DNA of 64,000 bases from Aedoeadaptatus urinae (GTDB lineage Bacteria; Bacillota; Clostridia; Tissierellales; Peptoniphilaceae), in NCBI RefSeq assembly GCF_900155585.1, contig NZ_LT707418.1, positions 186,001 to 250,000 of the forward strand, read 5' to 3'. The notes under the pieces are model-generated. The model saw only the letters and a program-made list of their open reading frames with translations, made no database searches and had not been told where the DNA came from. Positions within the stretch are counted from its first letter, which is position 1. Each line of letters begins with the position of its first letter. Positions 18,281-26,973 of this stretch are shown piece by piece. Position numbers and translations under genes: made by a program.

Positions 18281-19594
18281 TTAACAAAAGGACGAGTCAT
18301 TGTCGGGCAAGTCAAATTCAATACTGAATCCGCCATTTTTATTTTCCGCGACCATTTTTCCGCCGTGTAATTGACAGATCTGTTTTGAAATCATAAGACC
18401 CATGCCGTGAACGTAGACGGATGATATATCCGTCTGCGCCAAACGATCCAGCACCTCTTTATCGACGCCGCCTCCTTTGTCCCAAATAGCGATGTGAACT
18501 AGATCATCTTCTTCCCGACAGTCGACGTGGATATCCCCCGGCTGATAGCTCAAGCCGTTTTTTATCACGTTATCGATCATGCGACTGAAGAGATGGGCGT
18601 CCATATTGATTTTAGTCTCATCATCTAATTCATTGTCGAAAAGAATGCTTCTCCCCGGCTCTTCGTTTAAATGGGCGACGATGATTTTTCGTAAAATTGG
18701 CACCGGATTTTGCATAGTAAACCGTTCGTTACCGAGATTTTGAAGCCGCGACGTATCGTTCAAGTCTTGAATGGTTTTACTGATGCGCATGATCTCTTCT
18801 TCCATGGTCGCCACCGCATCCTTATTGGACTCGTCCTTTAAATCATTTAATCCCCAACTGAGCTTCGACAGGGGCGTGCGCAGGTCGTGACTAATGCCGC
18901 GAATCCACTGGCTTTGGCTTTTGCTCAGCTGCACGTAGCGGGCATTGGCGTCGTTCACCGCGTGAGACACTTCCTTTAATGGCCCCACTTCCTCCAAGGG
19001 AGTGTAATCATCGGCATAGATTTTATCCAAGGCCTCTTGAAGAGGACTCAATTTTTTGAAGAGATTATTCCGCTCCCTCCTGTACATAAAATAGAGGAAG
19101 AATAGATAACCTAATAAAAAAACAAGTGCCAAATCCACGTTTAAAAGCCATTGCTCTGCGCTGTAATAGTTAAAGGGCAACTTGTCCAATGTTCCCTTAG
19201 GATATCCGATAACCAAAAGATCTTCACCGACGATATACGTCATTACGGGATAGTCTTTTAAATAATAGCGGGTAAAGCGAGCCACATCGATCATTTTATA
19301 AGCGTCCGGAATTTCAGAAGGCTTTCGAAAGGATTCAATAACCTTGCCGTTTCCTCCAATACGAATGGCCCAGAGATTATTTTCTTTTAGAAAACTTCGG
19401 TTTGCCGTGGTAAAAAATTGCTCGTCTTCTTTATTTTCCATGATGTAATCGTGGACAGTATCGGGCCGAACATACTGTTTGCTTACATTGTAATTGATGT
19501 AAAGAATAACGAAAATTAGAAAAATAAAGGACAACGAAAAGGCAAGAGTAAAGAAAACAAAGCGCCGTAATTTTTTTAAAATAAACTGAAACAT
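18281..19594 (-). CDS. Sensor histidine kinase of an antimicrobial-peptide type two-component system
   Basis: This 437-residue membrane kinase has span 1 near residues 12-33, an external loop of about 115 residues, and span 2 near 154-172. A HisKA domain follows with the phospho-acceptor His236 in GISHDLRTPL, then a HATPase domain (N box DNVIKNGLS, G1 DKGGGVD, G2 GMGL). It is the second gene after the response regulator, ten bases away. A LanFEG-like ABC transporter runs divergently from the regulator, the layout of lantibiotic-sensing systems such as CprK-CprR in Clostridioides. Ligand specificity cannot be read from sequence. Confidence 0.9.
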   Translation of the reverse strand: MFQFILKKLRRFVFFTLAFSLSFIFLIFVILYINYNVSKQYVRPDTVHDYIMENKEDEQFFTTANRSFLKENNLWAIRIGGNGKVIESFRKPSEIPDAYKMIDVARFTRYYLKDYPVMTYIVGEDLLVIGYPKGTLDKLPFNYYSAEQWLLNVDLALVFLLGYLFFLYFMYRRERNNLFKKLSPLQEALDKIYADDYTPLEEVGPLKEVSHAVNDANARYVQLSKSQSQWIRGISHDLRTPLSKLSWGLNDLKDESNKDAVATMEEEIMRISKTIQDLNDTSRLQNLGNERFTMQNPVPILRKIIVAHLNEEPGRSILFDNELDDETKINMDAHLFSRMIDNVIKNGLSYQPGDIHVDCREEDDLVHIAIWDKGGGVDKEVLDRLAQTDISSVYVHGMGLMISKQICQLHGGKMVAENKNGGFSIEFDLPDNDSSFC

Positions 19595-19604
19595 GATGAA
19601 TCCC

Positions 19605-20297
19605 TTACTTTTTTCCGATAAGCTTATAGCCCAAGCCCTTTACCGTTACCAAGCGCGTGGGATTGGACGGGTCGTCTTCCAATTTTTCACGAAGGCGATA
19701 AATATGGGTGATGAGGGTGTTTTCGTAGCCGAAGGATTCTTCCCACACGGCGTCGATGATTTGATCGATGGACACGATGCGGTTTAAGTGATTGGCGAGT
19801 AGAGCCAAGATTTTATACTGTTTCGCCGTTAGTTTCTCCTCTCCGCCTTTTTTGATAATCGTGCCCTTCGCCGGATCGAAGAGTGCACCGTTTAAATCCA
19901 CCGGGTCTTTTCGCTCTTCGCGAAAGCTTCTGCGCAAAACGGCTTCCACCCGCCACAAGAGGTCTTCTGCGAGAAAGGGCTTCACGATGTAATCGTCCGC
20001 CTCCGACTCAAAGCCTTCTCGCCTGTCGTCGATTCCGTCTAAAGCCGATAAAATAATCACCGGCATATGGGATTGCTTACGTAGGCCTTTTAAAAGATCC
20101 ATGCCGCTTCCGTCGGGCAGCATGATGTCTAAAATCATCAGATCCACGTGGTGATTGGCCATTTGAAAGCGCGCCTGGGCGAGATTCGACGCCGTCTTTA
20201 CGGAGGTATAGCCCGCGTCGCGCAGGTAGGCTTCCAAATGATCCAGCAGAGATTTTTCATCGTCAACGATTAAAATGACCGGTTCTTTTTTATTCAT
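19605..20297 (-). CDS. OmpR-family response regulator
   Basis: The 230-residue protein has a receiver domain (about 5-120) with acidic pocket DDE at 12-14, phospho-acceptor Asp57 in MILDIMLPDGSG and the VKPF lysine. A winged-helix domain of the OmpR/PhoB type follows, with VSIDQIIDAVW and NTLITHIYRLREKL. It is transcribed before the kinase gene. By position it likely controls the divergent ABC transporter operon. Confidence 0.93.
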   Translation of the reverse strand: MNKKEPVILIVDDEKSLLDHLEAYLRDAGYTSVKTASNLAQARFQMANHHVDLMILDIMLPDGSGMDLLKGLRKQSHMPVIILSALDGIDDRREGFESEADDYIVKPFLAEDLLWRVEAVLRRSFREERKDPVDLNGALFDPAKGTIIKKGGEEKLTAKQYKILALLANHLNRIVSIDQIIDAVWEESFGYENTLITHIYRLREKLEDDPSNPTRLVTVKGLGYKLIGKK

Positions 20298-20320
20298 CTT
20301 CTACCGCCCCTTTCGCCATC

Positions 20321-20329
20321 ATTTTACCA
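20321..20329 (-). promoter_or_regulatory. Candidate extended -10 promoter for the two-component operon
   Basis: The minus strand reads TGG followed by TAAAAT, an extended -10 element about 24 bases before the regulator start. No good -35 is visible, which fits a regulated promoter. The 130-base divergent region holds no other gene, and I could not define an operator for the plus-strand transporter. Confidence 0.4.
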
Positions 20330-20427
20330 TAGCTGGTGGCCCCTTCTTCTTTTTTGATCTAAAAGTGATGATGGTTCCATGATCTTGTGATCCTTGGCTT
20401 TTATCATAAAGTCAAAAGGAGGCTTCT

Positions 20428-21333
20428 ATGAGTAAACTATTAACCATCGACCATCTTAAGAAAACCTACGACGGAAAAAAGGTGTTGGACATCGATCACT
20501 TCGATTTGCCGGCCGGCGCCATTTACGGCTTGATCGGCCCCAACGGCGCCGGAAAGTCCACTTTGATGAAATCTATCCTGGGTCTTATACAAAAGGACGG
20601 AGGCGATATGGTCCTCTTCGGAGAAAAGGTAGTGCCGAAAAATCAAAAAACACTCAATCGCAAACTGGGCGCATTGATCGAGCGCCCCGCCTATTACGAT
20701 CACCTCACGGGCCGGGAGAATCTTTCCATTCTCTGCACTTTAAAGGGCATGGATAAAAAGCATATTCTCCCCGCCTTGGAAGCCGTGGGCCTCGAGGCAA
20801 ATGCAAATGAAAAGGTGCGGACCTATTCCCTTGGCATGAAGCAGCGGCTGGGAATCGCCATGGCCATCATCGGCGAGCCGAAGCTTTTAATTTTAGACGA
20901 GCCTATTAACGGCCTTGATCCCGTAGGCACACTGGACATGCGCCACCTCTTTCAACAATTGGCGGAGGAAAAAAATACGACGATTTTAATTTCATCCCAC
21001 ATTCTCGACGAAGTGGAAAAAATCGCCACCCACATCGCCATGCTTCAAAAGGGCCACTTGATCTACGACGGCACCCTGGAAGATTATCGTCACCTTCACC
21101 CGCCGATCCTTTCCATTCGAACATCAAACAACGAAAAGGCGGCGGAGGTACTGTCTTCACAACGATGCAAGATTCGCGGCGACCGGTTGATCTTCAATCA
21201 CCCTTCCGATAGTGAGGTGGCAAAGACGGTTCGCGTCTTGAGCAATCACGTGGACATTTACCGCATTGAAGAAGAACGGGAAAGTTTGGAAGCCTTATTT
21301 ATTCAGGATACGCAGAGGGGTGAGAAACAATGA
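20428..21333 (+). CDS. ABC transporter ATP-binding protein, lantibiotic protection (LanF) type
   Basis: This cytosolic ATPase is probably the motor of a three-gene exporter or immunity pump. The 301-residue protein has canonical motifs: Walker A GPNGAGKST near residue 37, signature YSLGMKQRLG, Walker B LLILDEP and the SSH switch histidine. The C-terminal 80 residues are the variable extension of the drug/lantibiotic export subfamily. A clear AAAGGAGG site precedes the ATG. Its stop overlaps the first permease gene. The divergent two-component system suggests induction by a cationic peptide. Confidence 0.92.
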   Translation: MSKLLTIDHLKKTYDGKKVLDIDHFDLPAGAIYGLIGPNGAGKSTLMKSILGLIQKDGGDMVLFGEKVVPKNQKTLNRKLGALIERPAYYDHLTGRENLSILCTLKGMDKKHILPALEAVGLEANANEKVRTYSLGMKQRLGIAMAIIGEPKLLILDEPINGLDPVGTLDMRHLFQQLAEEKNTTILISSHILDEVEKIATHIAMLQKGHLIYDGTLEDYRHLHPPILSIRTSNNEKAAEVLSSQRCKIRGDRLIFNHPSDSEVAKTVRVLSNHVDIYRIEEERESLEALFIQDTQRGEKQ

Positions 21334-22085
21334 TTCATACGGAATCGAGAAAATACAAAGGCCTTGGCCTCTATCCTCTTCTGTTTCTCATGCTATGCGT
21401 TCACGTTCCCGTTTTGGGGACCATAGCATTTGAACATTCCTTTAGTAAAGATATTTATCCTCTCTTCTCCCTTTTAGATGGGTACTTTCTATTTCAGCTG
21501 ATCTTTAACCCGGTGCTGCTTTCCTCTTTAGTTAAAAAGGTGGTAGAGATCGAAGAGAAAAATAATATGTTTCAGCTTCAGGAAATGCTGGGCGTCGAGC
21601 CCTCGACCCTTCTCTTCAGAAAATGGTCGTGGCTCAGCCTGCGCCTCTTCCTTCTGCAATTGATTGAGTGGGCATTGATCCTCCATATGGCCGCCCGGTC
21701 CGATTATTTTCATTTTTCGCAATTGGCAAGTGCCCGTGTGGCCGTAATATTTTGCAGCCAGTGGCTCATCGCCTCGGCTTTTGTCGCCCTCTTTCTTATT
21801 TTGGATACGCGGTCCAAAAGCCCTTACTTTACCCTCTTCTTTTCCATGGGCGGGGCTCTGTCGGGCATTCTCTTCATGTTGACTTCCCGCATCCTCACAC
21901 TCATCAATCCCTTTGCATGGGACAGCTCCCTTCTGAGCATTTCCTTCGTCAAGGGTAGCGAAGGAATTACCCGCGTGATCAATCCCGTCCCTTGGCTGTC
22001 CTTGGCCGTTTCCCTCGCGGGTTTATTGATCTGCCTGTTCATGATAAAAAAACACACGCGCATTCGTAGCGACAAAACCATTTAG
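21330..22085 (+). CDS. ABC transporter permease, LanE-like
   Basis: The 251-residue protein has about six membrane spans and no recognisable soluble domain, matching the ABC-2 permeases of lantibiotic immunity transporters. It overlaps the ATPase gene by four bases and precedes a second permease by nine bases, giving the one-ATPase, two-permease layout of LanFEG and CprABC systems. Subfamily assignment rests on layout, length and topology rather than a specific motif. Confidence 0.8.
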   Translation: MIHTESRKYKGLGLYPLLFLMLCVHVPVLGTIAFEHSFSKDIYPLFSLLDGYFLFQLIFNPVLLSSLVKKVVEIEEKNNMFQLQEMLGVEPSTLLFRKWSWLSLRLFLLQLIEWALILHMAARSDYFHFSQLASARVAVIFCSQWLIASAFVALFLILDTRSKSPYFTLFFSMGGALSGILFMLTSRILTLINPFAWDSSLLSISFVKGSEGITRVINPVPWLSLAVSLAGLLICLFMIKKHTRIRSDKTI

Positions 22086-22093
22086 GAGGCACT

Positions 22094-22816
22094 ATGTTTT
22101 CTGTTTTTTCAATTGAGGTCAAGAAAATAAAATGGCTCCCCCTTCTCTTGGCCATTCTCGTCGTGCCATTGTTGGCGACAAGTTTCGGTACCTTTAATTA
22201 CATGGGCAATCGCGCCATGCTCACCCATCAATGGGAAAGTCTGTTTACCCAGATCGCTCTCTTCTACTTCTCCTTTTTCTACGTGCCCCTCATCGCCATC
22301 ATCGTCGCCCTGTTGTGGCAAGTGGAGCATAAAGCGGGATTAAATTTTATCCGTCTCAGCAGTGCAAAACACAGCCAATTTATTTTTGCGAAATGTTTCC
22401 TGGCGCTGGTTCTCGTCGCCTTCGCGCAAATTTTCTTTTTTACTTGTTTTTACCTTGCCGGTCGCTTCGTCTGCGGCTTCGGTGGCCTTAATTTTTCTCT
22501 TTATTTCTACTACTTCTTCGCGAGCATTTTTCTGGCCATACCCGCCGTTTTTGTTTTTTCCGCTTTAAGCATTCGTATGAAATCCTTGGGCGGCGTTACC
22601 CTTCTCTCCGTGGCCTTATCCATGTTCGGATTTTTAGCCTGTGCCCAACAATTCATTCCGATGATCGAAAATGCTTTTGCTTTGAACACCTTGGCCTATG
22701 AAATGAATCACTTCGCCCGGTTTACCATACAGGATTCCCTCGTCGTCCTAGGATTTGCCGCCGCCGAGAGTATTTTCGCCTATGTTTTCGCCCGACGATC
22801 TTTAAAATATGAATAA
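22094..22816 (+). CDS. ABC transporter permease, LanG-like
   Basis: This 240-residue protein has about six membrane spans, beginning with a short cytosolic start (SIEVKKIKW) typical of ABC-2 permeases. It closes the transporter operon, preceded by an AGGAGGC ribosome-binding site and followed by a strong bidirectional terminator. It should form a heteromeric channel with the upstream permease. Confidence 0.8.
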   Translation: MFSVFSIEVKKIKWLPLLLAILVVPLLATSFGTFNYMGNRAMLTHQWESLFTQIALFYFSFFYVPLIAIIVALLWQVEHKAGLNFIRLSSAKHSQFIFAKCFLALVLVAFAQIFFFTCFYLAGRFVCGFGGLNFSLYFYYFFASIFLAIPAVFVFSALSIRMKSLGGVTLLSVALSMFGFLACAQQFIPMIENAFALNTLAYEMNHFARFTIQDSLVVLGFAAAESIFAYVFARRSLKYE

Positions 22817-22817
22817 A

Positions 22818-22858
22818 TGAAAAAGCCGCCCCTGTGTTCCCACGGGAGCGGCTTTCTT
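22818..22858. terminator. Bidirectional terminator between the ABC operon and guaB
   Basis: A long stem, AAAGCCGCCCCTGTG paired with CACGGGAGCGGCTTT around a TTCC loop, is flanked by A and T runs. It ends both the plus-strand transporter operon and minus-strand guaB. Confidence 0.9.
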
Positions 22859-22862
22859 GTTT

Positions 22863-24320
22863 CTATTTCTTTGTGCCGATATAGTTCGGACTTTCTCTCG
22901 TAATGGTAATGTTGTGAGGATGGTTTTCCTGCAAGGTAGCGGGGGTGATCTTCATGTACTCCGTATTGGTCTTGAGTTCGTGAATGTTTTTCGCCCCGAC
23001 GTAACCCATACCGGATTTTAAACCGCCGATAAGTTGGTAAATGACGTCGCCGACTTTACCCTTAAAGGGCACGCGACCTTCGACACCTTCGGGAACGTAT
23101 TTTTTCGTTTCCGATTGGAAGTAGCGGTCGCTGGATCCGCTGCTCATGGCGCCTAAGGAGCCCATGCCGCGGTAGGTTTTAAAGCGACGTCCTTCGACGT
23201 AAATTTCTTCCCCGGGACTTTCGTCGGTCCCTGCAAACATGGAGCCCATCATGACCACGTCGGCCCCTGCTGCAATGGCCTTGGTGACGTCGCCGGAATA
23301 TTTGATCCCGCCGTCGCCGATAATGGGGATGCCTTTTTCCTGACCGGCCTTCGCGCAGTTTAATATGGCGGTGACTTGAGGCACGCCGATACCGGTGACC
23401 ACGCGGGTGGTACAAATGGAACCGGGACCGATACCGACCTTGACGCAGTCGGCGCCGGCTTCGATCAAGTCCATGGTGCCCCGGTAGGTGGCCACGTTCC
23501 CTGCTACTAATTGAATGTCCGGGAAGGCTTTTTTGATTTCATGAATGGTCTTTAAGACCCCTTCCGATTGACCGTGGGCGGTGTCGATGACGAACAGGTC
23601 CGTACCCGCCGCGCGAAGGGCTTCCACCCGTTCGTACACGTCGTGGGTGACGCCGATGGCGGCTCCGGCGAGGAGGCGGCCGCCTGAATCTCTAGCGGAA
23701 TTCGGGTATTGGATGGATTTTTCAATGTCCTTAATCGTGATCAAGCCCATTAAGTGATGGTCGTCGTCGATTAATGGTAGCTTTTCGATTTTATATTGCT
23801 TCATGACCTTCAAGGCATCGTCCATGGAAATACCTTGTTTGCCCGTGACTAAATTGTCACTGGTCATGACGCTTTCGATTTTTTTACTTAAATCGTCTTC
23901 GAAGCGGATGTCGCGATTGGTAATAATCCCTTCCAAAACATTATTTTCATTGACGATAGGCACGCCGCTGATGCGGTAGTGACTCATCAGCTCCAATGCG
24001 TCTTTAATGACGTGTTCTTTCGATAAGGAAAAAGGATCGGTAATGACGCCGTGCTCCGAACGCTTGACGCGGTCAACTTCTTTTACCTGTACTTCTAAGG
24101 GCATGCTCTTGTGAATGATGCCGATGCCCCCTTCGCGTGCCATGGCAATGGCCATTTGCGATTCCGTGACCGTGTCCATGCCGGCACTCATTAAGGGAAT
24201 GTTTAATTCGATGGCATCGGTTATTTTCGTCTTTAACTCCACTTCGTTCGGCAATACTTTCGAATACCCGGGCATGAGTAAAATGTCATCGAAAGTTAAA
24301 CCGTCTCCTAAAAATTTCAT
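22863..24320 (-). CDS. guaB: Inosine-5'-monophosphate dehydrogenase
   Basis: GuaB oxidises IMP to XMP, the committed step to GMP. From the ATG at 24320, which follows a GAGGAGG site, it has 485 residues. The upstream in-frame start at 24356 would add a non-conserved leader. The barrel starts with [14 protein letters not shown], two CBS domains occupy roughly 95-205, and the active-site loop [13 protein letters not shown] has the catalytic Cys. The flap region carries the [10 protein letters not shown] phosphate loop. It is a single-gene unit with its own promoter and terminator. Confidence 0.97.
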   Translation of the reverse strand: MKFLGDGLTFDDILLMPGYSKVLPNEVELKTKITDAIELNIPLMSAGMDTVTESQMAIAMAREGGIGIIHKSMPLEVQVKEVDRVKRSEHGVITDPFSLSKEHVIKDALELMSHYRISGVPIVNENNVLEGIITNRDIRFEDDLSKKIESVMTSDNLVTGKQGISMDDALKVMKQYKIEKLPLIDDDHHLMGLITIKDIEKSIQYPNSARDSGGRLLAGAAIGVTHDVYERVEALRAAGTDLFVIDTAHGQSEGVLKTIHEIKKAFPDIQLVAGNVATYRGTMDLIEAGADCVKVGIGPGSICTTRVVTGIGVPQVTAILNCAKAGQEKGIPIIGDGGIKYSGDVTKAIAAGADVVMMGSMFAGTDESPGEEIYVEGRRFKTYRGMGSLGAMSSGSSDRYFQSETKKYVPEGVEGRVPFKGKVGDVIYQLIGGLKSGMGYVGAKNIHELKTNTEYMKITPATLQENHPHNITITRESPNYIGTKK

Positions 24321-24358
24321 CAAAACCTCCTCGCTTTCCTTTTTTATGATAGACATTT

Positions 24359-24387
24359 ATTTTAGCAAAAGACAGGCTGTCAATCAA
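24359..24387 (-). promoter_or_regulatory. guaB promoter with a palindrome in its spacer
   Basis: The minus strand has -35 TTGATT (24387-24382), a 17-base spacer ending in TGC, and -10 TAAAAT (24364-24359). The spacer contains the perfect palindrome GACAG-C-CTGTC at 24381-24371, which could be an operator. The -35 overlaps the end of cdaR. Confidence 0.6.
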
Positions 24388-25577
24388 GAAGAGGATGAAA
24401 GACGTTTCGGCGTAATGCGAATAATCTCCAGACCCTTCGGCCCGTCGGCCTTGATCTTCCCTTCTCTGTCGACAACAAGCTTAATGTCCGTTTCTCGAAT
24501 GGCATCAACTAAGCTCTTATCGCCGTAAACCTCCACGTCGATTTTTTTCGGCACATTAAATTCGCTTAAGCTAACGCCGGGAGCCGAGGACAAATTACTC
24601 GTCGACACCTCCAAGGTTCGACGAGACGATTCCTTTTTCATGTAACGCAACAAAATGGATTCGTCGGGATTGACCAAGTGAATGCCCTCGGGTACTTCCA
24701 GCTGTATAGGCATGGCGCTTGTCTTCATCAGTTCTCTCGGATCTATCGGACGAGTAAGAATCCGTTCGATACGATCGATGGCCTCGGTGTCTCCTGTAAT
24801 GGTCACGCTGGGCGGCGTAAGAATGGCTCTGTCTCGATTAAAATCAGTAGCTCCTGTGTTCATATAATTGACTTCGATAGGCACGCTCTTTGCCTTGGAT
24901 ATGACGGCCTGTGCGCCTACCGTGTTCGGCGTAATCTCAAGCCCTGCAATCACATCTTTATTTTGGTCGAGAGCTGAAAGTTCGACGGAAGAAACCACCG
25001 ATTCCTTGGCGCCTGATACCGGAATGTACCCGCTAACGGAATGCACCTTGTCTACGGATTTTTTCGGTCCCCTCACGGAAACCTCTTCCTGATTGACCGT
25101 GATCCGATCGAGAACCATTCCCTCTGCCGGCTGTCCCTTCGCCGTGACGGTGACGGGTTTTTTGACGGTTACGACCTCGTCTACGGAAATGGTGATTGCT
25201 GTGGGGTTGGATTTTTTAATTTTTAAATTGTCGTCCGATAGGCGGAAGTGGATAGGCAGCCGCTGCGAACCGGGCTGCACTTCACCCAGATCCACATAGG
25301 CGGAAATATCTTCTTCTTTTAAGCCGATAATGGCGCTGCGATTCCCTGAAACCACGATATTAGTGGTGTAGGCGTCGTTTTTCAGCAGCTCCATCCCAGC
25401 TTCGCGCATAGCGGCTTGATTTCTCAGCTCCACTTCCACATTGGAAAAATCCTTCGTAATCACAGGATCGATTTCCGTAATAATAAAGAACCACAGCAGA
25501 ATGGAGAGGATGAGGGAGAAAATTTTCGTAATCGCGTCCCGATTGGAGGCAATGAAGTTCAAATATTTTTCACGCAT
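24384..25577 (-). CDS. cdaR: CdaR regulator of diadenylate cyclase, YbbR domains
   Basis: CdaR is an extracytoplasmic membrane-anchored protein that modulates the cyclic di-AMP synthase CdaA. The 397-residue protein has one N-terminal membrane span near residues 17-35, followed by about four YbbR repeats, seen as recurring blocks such as [14 protein letters not shown] and [22 protein letters not shown]. It overlaps cdaA by one base. The usual third partner glmM is not adjacent here. Confidence 0.92.
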   Translation of the reverse strand: MREKYLNFIASNRDAITKIFSLILSILLWFFIITEIDPVITKDFSNVEVELRNQAAMREAGMELLKNDAYTTNIVVSGNRSAIIGLKEEDISAYVDLGEVQPGSQRLPIHFRLSDDNLKIKKSNPTAITISVDEVVTVKKPVTVTAKGQPAEGMVLDRITVNQEEVSVRGPKKSVDKVHSVSGYIPVSGAKESVVSSVELSALDQNKDVIAGLEITPNTVGAQAVISKAKSVPIEVNYMNTGATDFNRDRAILTPPSVTITGDTEAIDRIERILTRPIDPRELMKTSAMPIQLEVPEGIHLVNPDESILLRYMKKESSRRTLEVSTSNLSSAPGVSLSEFNVPKKIDVEVYGDKSLVDAIRETDIKLVVDREGKIKADGPKGLEIIRITPKRLSSSS

Positions 25578-26368
25578 TACACGACCCCCTCATCATTTTT
25601 GGGAAAATAAATGGCCCGCAGCATTTGCTCAAGGGTGGATAAATCCAAATGGCGGTTGATTTGCCCATACTCGGCAACGGAAATGGATCCCGTTTCCTCG
25701 CTGACTACAATGGAAAAAGCGTCGCTCTTTTCACTGATGCCAATGGCGGCGCGGTGGCGCGTGCCTAATTCCTTGGACAGGCCTTTCTCTTCCGTTAATG
25801 GCAGGAAGCAGGCGGCGGATATAATTTGATCGCCGTTAATGACCACCGCCCCGTCGTGAAGCGGCGTATTGGGAATAAAAATATTGATCAAAAGGCCCGA
25901 GGACAGCTCGCCGTAAATGCTCGTCCCCGTTTCGATAATTTCGTTTAGCCCTGTCTTTCTTTCGATGACCATCAGGGCGCCGATTTTTTGACGGGACAAA
26001 GAAGCCACGGCGCTGACGATTTCTTTAATGGTGGACTCATCCCGCGACTGGGATAAAATAAATCCCTTCCGAATAGAGCTGTTGCGACCGATAAATTCAA
26101 GGCCGCGACGTATTTCCGGCTGAAAGACGATAAACAGACCGAGAAAGCCCCATGTCAGCATACTCTTTAAAAGGTAATTGAGCATATAAATTTGTAAAAT
26201 TTCACTGAGCTTCGTAAGGATTAAGACCACGACGATCCCCTTGCTTAATTGCTCGGCGCGGGTGCCCTTAATCAGCTTAAAGAGCCAATAAATGATCACC
26301 GCGACGATGGCGATGTCGATGACGTCTTGTATGCGAAGCATCGATAAGGTTTCACTTATCCATTTCAT
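25577..26368 (-). CDS. cdaA: Diadenylate cyclase CdaA
   Basis: CdaA makes cyclic di-AMP from two ATP and is the main such enzyme of Bacillota, controlling potassium transport and wall homeostasis. The 263-residue protein has three N-terminal membrane spans (about 12-95) and a DAC domain with the catalytic LHDGAVV and GTRHRAAIG motifs. Its start overlaps the upstream small membrane protein by 17 bases. Ktr-type potassium genes, known cyclic di-AMP targets, lie at the right edge of the window. Confidence 0.96.
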   Translation of the reverse strand: MKWISETLSMLRIQDVIDIAIVAVIIYWLFKLIKGTRAEQLSKGIVVVLILTKLSEILQIYMLNYLLKSMLTWGFLGLFIVFQPEIRRGLEFIGRNSSIRKGFILSQSRDESTIKEIVSAVASLSRQKIGALMVIERKTGLNEIIETGTSIYGELSSGLLINIFIPNTPLHDGAVVINGDQIISAACFLPLTEEKGLSKELGTRHRAAIGISEKSDAFSIVVSEETGSISVAEYGQINRHLDLSTLEQMLRAIYFPKNDEGVV

Positions 26369-26924
26369 GGTGATCCCCCTTCCTGAAAATGTAGGTCGTA
26401 GCGGAAGCTACAAAAAGAAACAGACCAAAGGCTAATACGCCGTCACCGAGGCTCAAGACCTTCGCCGAAGAAATAGCCGAGGCGTAACAAAAACGGTCAC
26501 ACAAAAAACGCAATCGCGTCGCCTCATTGGCTAAACCGTGGGTCAAGACCCGGCCCTCTGTGATTAAGGTAAGGGCACGGGTGTCGCCGATCTTTAACAA
26601 AGCCTCTGCCTCTACAGGCATATAGCCGTTTAAAGCGACCACGGCACCGTTTAGGGCGAGTCCTAAGCCGGACAGGGTGTAACCTAAATGGCGCCCCAAC
26701 AAACAGCCCACGGCCATGACAAAAAGTGCGAGGGCGTGTATGGCCGAAAAGTGCACCGCAACAAAAGGCACCGAAGGTGCCGCCTTTAATGCAATGAGAA
26801 AGATGGCGGCGCCGGTACCTGCGACGATTAAATTTTTAAAGCGGGGTTCCTGTAAAAAAACCTTGTTTTTCCACGACATGAGAAGACCCAGCCACACGCC
26901 CAATATAATCCCTTCAGTTGTCAT
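26352..26924 (-). CDS. Small multi-span membrane protein, DUF5317-like
   Basis: The 190-residue protein has about five hydrophobic segments. The NGYMPVEAEAL stretch near the middle and the terminal LSLGDGVLAFGLFLFV resemble the DUF5317 family of clostridial membrane proteins, whose function is unknown. This assignment is from memory of the family pattern. It overlaps cdaA by 17 bases, so it is cotranscribed with cdaA-cdaR and could be connected to cyclic di-AMP signalling. A terminator of the preceding ispH-rpsA gene lies just upstream. Confidence 0.6.
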   Translation of the reverse strand: MTTEGIILGVWLGLLMSWKNKVFLQEPRFKNLIVAGTGAAIFLIALKAAPSVPFVAVHFSAIHALALFVMAVGCLLGRHLGYTLSGLGLALNGAVVALNGYMPVEAEALLKIGDTRALTLITEGRVLTHGLANEATRLRFLCDRFCYASAISSAKVLSLGDGVLAFGLFLFVASATTYIFRKGDHHEMDK

Positions 26925-26935
26925 TCTCCACCTAC

Positions 26936-26968
26936 AAAAAATGCGCTCTCCTCAGAAAGCGCATTTGA
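26936..26968 (-). terminator. Terminator after ispH-rpsA
   Basis: The minus strand reads AAATGCGCTTTCTGAGGAGA followed by GCGCATTTTTT. The stem AAATGCGCT pairs with AGCGCATTT around a loop and is followed by a T run. Confidence 0.85.
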
Positions 26969-26973
26969 CTTGA

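Noticed and set aside
24352-24383. TTGACA plus TAAAAT as the guaB promoter
   Set aside because: The spacing is only 13 bases. The alternative TTGATT with 17 bases and an extended -10 is better.
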